Assembly: GCA_016872605.1 (NCBI GenBank)
Contig: VGZI01000044.1
Coordinates: 1 to 36,079 of the forward strand
Source: Planctomycetota bacterium
Lineage (GTDB): Bacteria; Planctomycetota; Planctomycetia; Gemmatales; Gemmataceae
Reading direction: 5' to 3'
Length of the DNA stretch: 36,079 bases
Shown here: positions 32,881 through 36,079 of the stretch, one piece after another
Position numbering within the stretch: the first letter of the stretch is position 1
Layout of the letters: every line of letters begins with the position of its first letter
Program-made: the position numbers and the translations under genes
Notes under the pieces: generated by a model
Seen by the model: only the letters and a program-made list of their open reading frames with translations
What the model was told of the DNA's origin: nothing
Database searches by the model: none

Positions 32881-33387
32881 ATGACGCCGATTCGCCGCGT
32901 GCTTCTTCTTTGGCTCTTCATGTTTTGGCAGGGCGGGTTTCTGTTCTATGGCGCCGTCGTCGTCACGATCGGCAGCACGGTGCTGGAAAGCGATTTCGCG
33001 CAAGGCCTGATCACACGCTACGTCGCTGTCGCTCTGAACATAACCGGCGGAGTCGTTCTCCTGGCATGGACCTGGGACCTGATCAGCGAGCGACATTCCC
33101 GGCTCACCCTTCGGTGGTCGGCTTGGACCATGCTTTTGGCATCCGTTATTGCTTTGGCATGCATCCATCCGAACATGGACGCGCTCATCGATGCGCACCG
33201 CAAAACACTGCATGACGCCGATCGGTTTCATCACTTGCACCGCTGGTATCTGCGAATTTCCACGGCGCAATGGTTGACGAGCGTCGTATTCACGTGGTGG
33301 ACGGTGCAGAACTGGCGGGAAAGCGATAGCGAGGCGGGAAGCGAGCCGCGTGCGAAAGCCGGCGAAGGAAATGAAAAAAGCGGGTGA
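32881..33387 (+). CDS. four-helix membrane protein, DUF4149/TMEM205-like
   Basis: 168 residues. Four hydrophobic helices: VLLLWLFMFWQGGFLFYGAV (7-26), a second around LNITGGVVLLAWTWDLI, a third WTMLLASVIALACI, a fourth IST-AQWLTSVVFTWWTVQNW. The loop FHHLHRWYLRISTAQW resembles the FxxLHRxY...ST-Q motif of DUF4149-like membrane proteins; role unknown. The C-terminal tail is charged, and its last three codons overlap the 3' end of the oppositely oriented tRNA gene, so the tail may have been longer originally. Confidence 0.65.
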   Translation: MTPIRRVLLLWLFMFWQGGFLFYGAVVVTIGSTVLESDFAQGLITRYVAVALNITGGVVLLAWTWDLISERHSRLTLRWSAWTMLLASVIALACIHPNMDALIDAHRKTLHDADRFHHLHRWYLRISTAQWLTSVVFTWWTVQNWRESDSEAGSEPRAKAGEGNEKSG

Positions 33388-33449
33388 AGGGAATCGAACC
33401 CTCGTGGTCGGCTTGGGAAGCCGATGCACTACCATTGTGCTACACCCGC
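33379..33449 (-). tRNA. tRNA-Gly (anticodon CCC)
   Basis: On the minus strand, a 71-nt cloverleaf: acceptor GCGGGTG pairing with CACCCGC (discriminator T), D-arm TAGCACAATGGTAGTGCA, anticodon stem TCGGC/GCCGA with loop TTCCCAA, T-arm with GGTTCGATTCC. Anticodon CCC reads GGG glycine codons. No CCA is encoded. Its 3' end overlaps the last 9 nt of the convergent membrane-protein gene. Confidence 0.95.
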
Positions 33450-33597
33450 GTGGAGTTTATTTTAGCTGCGGATTTCGTTCGTGCAAGCGAAATCTTGAGC
33501 GTGATTTGCTTGACAATCGCCCGTGCCCTCTGGTAGTGTCGATGAAAGAGACATATCTTGGCTGGGTCGATGGTCCGATCGATTTTGGAGTCTTCCG

Positions 33598-34902
33598 ATG
33601 CGTTCGCTAAAGGTGACCGGCTGGTTCGTTGCAATCGCGGCGTTGTTCCTCGCTCCGCAGTGGGCACGGCCGCAAGGCCGACTCGGCGATACCAAGAGCT
33701 TGGATAAAGCGTTTGGGGAAAATGGTCTGCGTCGAAGCGCCCTGATCCGAGGTGACGAGCAGGCGACGAAGGCAGACGCCGCCATTGCCGAGGCGGTCGC
33801 CAACTATTACCTGTATCGGCTCACGCATGTTGAGCTGGATCCTGTCAAGGTGCACGCAGGTTTTTCGTCCGAGATTTCCAACCTGACCGAACTGACGATT
33901 GACAAGAAACCACGGCCGAACCGCGCCTACATCGACTTGCTCGGCCCGGCGCTGGTGCGCAGCACGAAAGAAGTCCTGGCCAATCGCGATGTCAAGATCA
34001 CCAGCAACCAGGCCTGCGTCATCCATACGGCGATGATGCTGCCGGTGATGGCCAAGCTGAAGCAGACCGACATCAACGATTTTCTCGCCGAGTTGATCGA
34101 AGATAAGTCGACGCACGACGCCGTTCGGCTCTACGCGTTGCGGGCGATGCGTGACGCGATGCCGGCATATCGCCAGCCGGACGACCTGGAGTTGTACATC
34201 GACAAGGACAAAAAGCGCATCGATCGCGATGCACGCTATGTCGGTCTGTTGACGAACTACATCAACGTGAAGGCCAACGCCGACAGCGCGACGCTGGGCG
34301 ATCTGGCGGCGGTGCGATTCGTTCGCAAAGAAGCGATCATCGCGCTCGGTCAGGCCGGGACGCCGGCGGTCATCGCGGGAAAGCTCGGCAAGAACGAGAT
34401 CACCCGCGGCATGATCGCACCGACGCTGCTCAATGTAATGGCTGGCAACGTTCAGCCGCCGCCCAGCTTGCAAGAAAAAATCGAAGCCGCCATCGGCGCC
34501 TGCAACATGAAGAGGGGCTTCATCAGCGACTACGACTCAACGGTGACAACGTACCTGATCGGTAAGACCATCATGGAGTTCGTCAACGACTACAAAAAGG
34601 ACTTTCAGCAAATTGCCGTCACGGGCAAGGACCGCAAGCTGCCGAAAATCGCCTACAAGCACGACGCCCAGCGGTTGAAAGATGCACTGGCCAAGTACCC
34701 AGAAAACGTCGGGACGCCGGCATCAACCGAGCTAAAGAAAAAGGCAGACCTCATCTTGCAAAGGATTGCCACGCCTGCCACCGGCGCCCTCTATTCGCTG
34801 CCGGACGAGCCGCGCGTTAACGATTTGCGTTTGTGGTTGAAGGCGCCGGCGAACGGCAAGGTTTTCCCGAATCTGAAGGCGCCGGAAGTCATCTTGCCGT
34901 GA
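33598..34902 (+). CDS. secreted HEAT-like protein of unknown function
   Basis: 434 residues from ATG at 33598 (MRSLKVTGWFVAIAALFLAPQWARPQGRLG), with GGAG 8 nt upstream; a longer open frame to 33523 is not needed. Signal peptide clear. The body is helical with paired-helix repeats such as VRLYALRAMRDAMPAY, VRKEAIIALGQAGTPAVIAGKL and RGMIAPTLLNVMAGN, typical of HEAT/ARM-type scaffolds. No catalytic motif is seen. The C-terminus (LYSLPDEPRVNDLRLWLKAP) is beta-rich. It stands alone between the tRNA and a repeat-rich gap. Confidence 0.8.
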   Translation: MRSLKVTGWFVAIAALFLAPQWARPQGRLGDTKSLDKAFGENGLRRSALIRGDEQATKADAAIAEAVANYYLYRLTHVELDPVKVHAGFSSEISNLTELTIDKKPRPNRAYIDLLGPALVRSTKEVLANRDVKITSNQACVIHTAMMLPVMAKLKQTDINDFLAELIEDKSTHDAVRLYALRAMRDAMPAYRQPDDLELYIDKDKKRIDRDARYVGLLTNYINVKANADSATLGDLAAVRFVRKEAIIALGQAGTPAVIAGKLGKNEITRGMIAPTLLNVMAGNVQPPPSLQEKIEAAIGACNMKRGFISDYDSTVTTYLIGKTIMEFVNDYKKDFQQIAVTGKDRKLPKIAYKHDAQRLKDALAKYPENVGTPASTELKKKADLILQRIATPATGALYSLPDEPRVNDLRLWLKAPANGKVFPNLKAPEVILP

Positions 34903-34935
34903 TTGAATCATTCGCTGCGTGTCCATGCGGCGCCT

Positions 34936-35070
34936 GGCGAACGCCAAGGCGAGCGGCAGGACGTGATTACCCCCTCTCCCTCCGGGTGAGGGGTTGGGGG
35001 TGATGGCAAACCACGGGAAACCGGAGGTCTCACCCTCACCCCCGGCCCCTCTCCCGGAGGGAGAGGGGAG
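34936..35070. repeat. cluster of palindromic repeats (GCGAACGCC type and CCCTCTCCC type)
   Basis: A short TGGCGAACGCC-AA-GGCGAGCGG hairpin (34935-34957) precedes two inverted copies of a CCCCTCTCCCTCCGGG-type element at 34969-35003 and 35029-35070. The pair forms a potential long hairpin downstream of the HEAT-like gene and just before the oxidoreductase; it may serve as a terminator. Confidence 0.6.
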
Positions 35071-35119
35071 GCAAAGACTTGTCGAACGCCAAACGAAGAA
35101 ATACCAGGAGACCTCGCGC

Positions 35120-36079
35120 TTGGATGACGCCGTCGTGATCGGGTCCGGGCCCAACGGTCTGGCGGCGGCGCTGACGTTGGCGCAGGCCGGCTGGCGCGTC
35201 CGCATCCTCGAAGCGCAAGCTCGTCCCGGCGGCGCCCTCTATTCGCTCGAAACCACGCTTCCCGGCTACATCCACGACGTCGGCGCCGCCTTCTTCCCGT
35301 TCAGTCAAGTCAGCCCGGCCTTTCAACATTTCCGATTAGCTGACGTCGGCCTCGAGTGGCGCGGCGGCGTTTACGAAAGCGCGCATCCAGCGCTCGACGG
35401 CACGTGCCCGACAGTCGCCCGCGACGTCGATCGAGCGGCGGCAACGTTCGGCGCCGATGCCGACGCATGGCGCTGGTTCGCCGGCTGGCAGGCCGAGATG
35501 GGCCAGCGCCTTGGCGAGATGCTGCTCACACCGCTTTGGGAGCCCGGTCCAGCCTGGCGACTGGGCTTCATGAACCTTTTACGGCTCGGCATCGCCGGCG
35601 TGCGTTCGGCCGCGGGTTATGCCAACGGGCTCTTCACCACCGAGGCGGCGCAGCGCGTCATCCCCGCTTTGTCCTTGCACGGCGACATCGGACCGGACGA
35701 CTTCGGCGGCGCCGCCATCGGCGTCGTTCTCGCCCTGTTGGCGGCCGGTGACGGCTTTCAGGTTCCGGCCGGCGGGGCTCGATCGATCACCCACGCGCTG
35801 CTCAAACGCATCGAACAACACGGCGGCCAACTACATCTCAGCTCGCGCGTCGAATCGATTGTCGTCAAGCAACATCGGGCCGTCGCGGTCCGAACCGAGG
35901 GCGGCGACGAGATTCCGTTCGCCAAGGCGGTGCTGGCCGACGTCGGCGCGCCGGCGCTCTACTTCAAGCTCCTGCCCGATCGCTGTGTTTCCGGTTGGAT
36001 TCGCCAATCGATGCGGGCGTTTCGCTATGGCTGGGGCACGTTCAAGATGGATTGGGCGCTTGCCGGGCCGGTTCCGTGG
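35120..36079 (+). CDS. phytoene-desaturase-like FAD-dependent oxidoreductase (5' part)
   Basis: An open frame from TTG at 35120 (AGGAG about 10 nt upstream) to the window end, 320 codons without stop. The N-terminus is a dinucleotide-binding fold: DDAVVIGSGPNGLAAALTLA then VRILEAQARPGGALYS, where GxGxxG and the Glu that binds ribose are present, followed by LPGYIHDVGAAFFPF. Later VPAGGARSITHALLKRIEQHGGQLHLSSRVESIVV is the typical FAD-family segment. Type: phytoene dehydrogenase/NAD(P)/FAD oxidoreductase (COG1233). Substrate unknown. It continues beyond the window. Confidence 0.88.
   Translation, partial: MDDAVVIGSGPNGLAAALTLAQAGWRVRILEAQARPGGALYSLETTLPGYIHDVGAAFFPFSQVSPAFQHFRLADVGLEWRGGVYESAHPALDGTCPTVARDVDRAAATFGADADAWRWFAGWQAEMGQRLGEMLLTPLWEPGPAWRLGFMNLLRLGIAGVRSAAGYANGLFTTEAAQRVIPALSLHGDIGPDDFGGAAIGVVLALLAAGDGFQVPAGGARSITHALLKRIEQHGGQLHLSSRVESIVVKQHRAVAVRTEGGDEIPFAKAVLADVGAPALYFKLLPDRCVSGWIRQSMRAFRYGWGTFKMDWALAGPVPW

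Noticed and set aside
33523..33597. Upstream extension of the HEAT-like gene
   Set aside because: The ATG at 33598 has a good ribosome-binding site and starts directly in a signal peptide; the extension would bury it.

Overview
The window looks like a chromosomal segment from a planctomycete, probably a Gemmataceae-like lineage and possibly metagenome-derived. This is an inference. It rests on a Tat-exported DUF1501 protein, a secreted DUF1080 protein, a DUF4912 protein, secreted HEAT/beta-propeller proteins, several zinc-ribbon proteins with charged linkers, ATP synthase b and c subunits that carry signal peptides, GC-rich coding sequence, and intergenic gaps full of palindromic repeats.

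Layout. (1) 1-4760, minus strand: a run of exported or accessory genes comprising two paralogous lipoproteins, a trypsin-like protease, an SLBB-domain lipoprotein and a DUF4058-type protein. Nearly all carry a visible lesion: an in-frame amber, an in-frame ochre, a one-base frameshift in a T run, or a start codon read as ACG. (2) 4952-6322, plus: DUF1501 protein, closed by a hairpin shared with the convergent neighbour. (3) 6388-9090, minus: an operon of three zinc-ribbon proteins; two end in a charged linker, one membrane helix and a small beta-rich domain, and two contain frameshifts. (4) 9308-18405, minus: a complete F1Fo ATP synthase operon in the order atpZ-atpI-B-E-F-H-A-G-D-C. It is interrupted by a broken nucleotidyltransferase gene between atpA and atpG and by a fourth zinc-ribbon gene between atpG and atpD. 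AtpA has a large extra loop and AtpB a histidine-rich tail.

(5) 19044-25843: a DUF4912 gene (plus) facing, across a perfect 25-bp inverted repeat, a four-gene minus-strand cluster. That cluster encodes a zinc-ribbon/pseudokinase/PP2C fusion, a von Willebrand A protein, a double-zinc-ribbon FHA protein and an active-looking Ser/Thr kinase. Together they supply writer, eraser, reader and metal-dependent adhesion functions for phosphorylation signalling, and this is the best candidate for an undescribed system here. It resembles in logic, but not in detail, the TerY-P triad and the kinase/phosphatase/FHA sets of type VI secretion.

(6) 26021-36079: metabolic and exported genes. These are DUF1080, an orphan ABC ATPase, a tandem alpha/beta-hydrolase with a palindromic repeat translated in frame, a HEAT/propeller protein, a small membrane protein, tRNA-Gly(CCC), a secreted HEAT-like protein, and the start of a phytoene-desaturase-like FAD oxidoreductase cut by the window end. 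Assignments come from reading motifs by eye; no database search was run.
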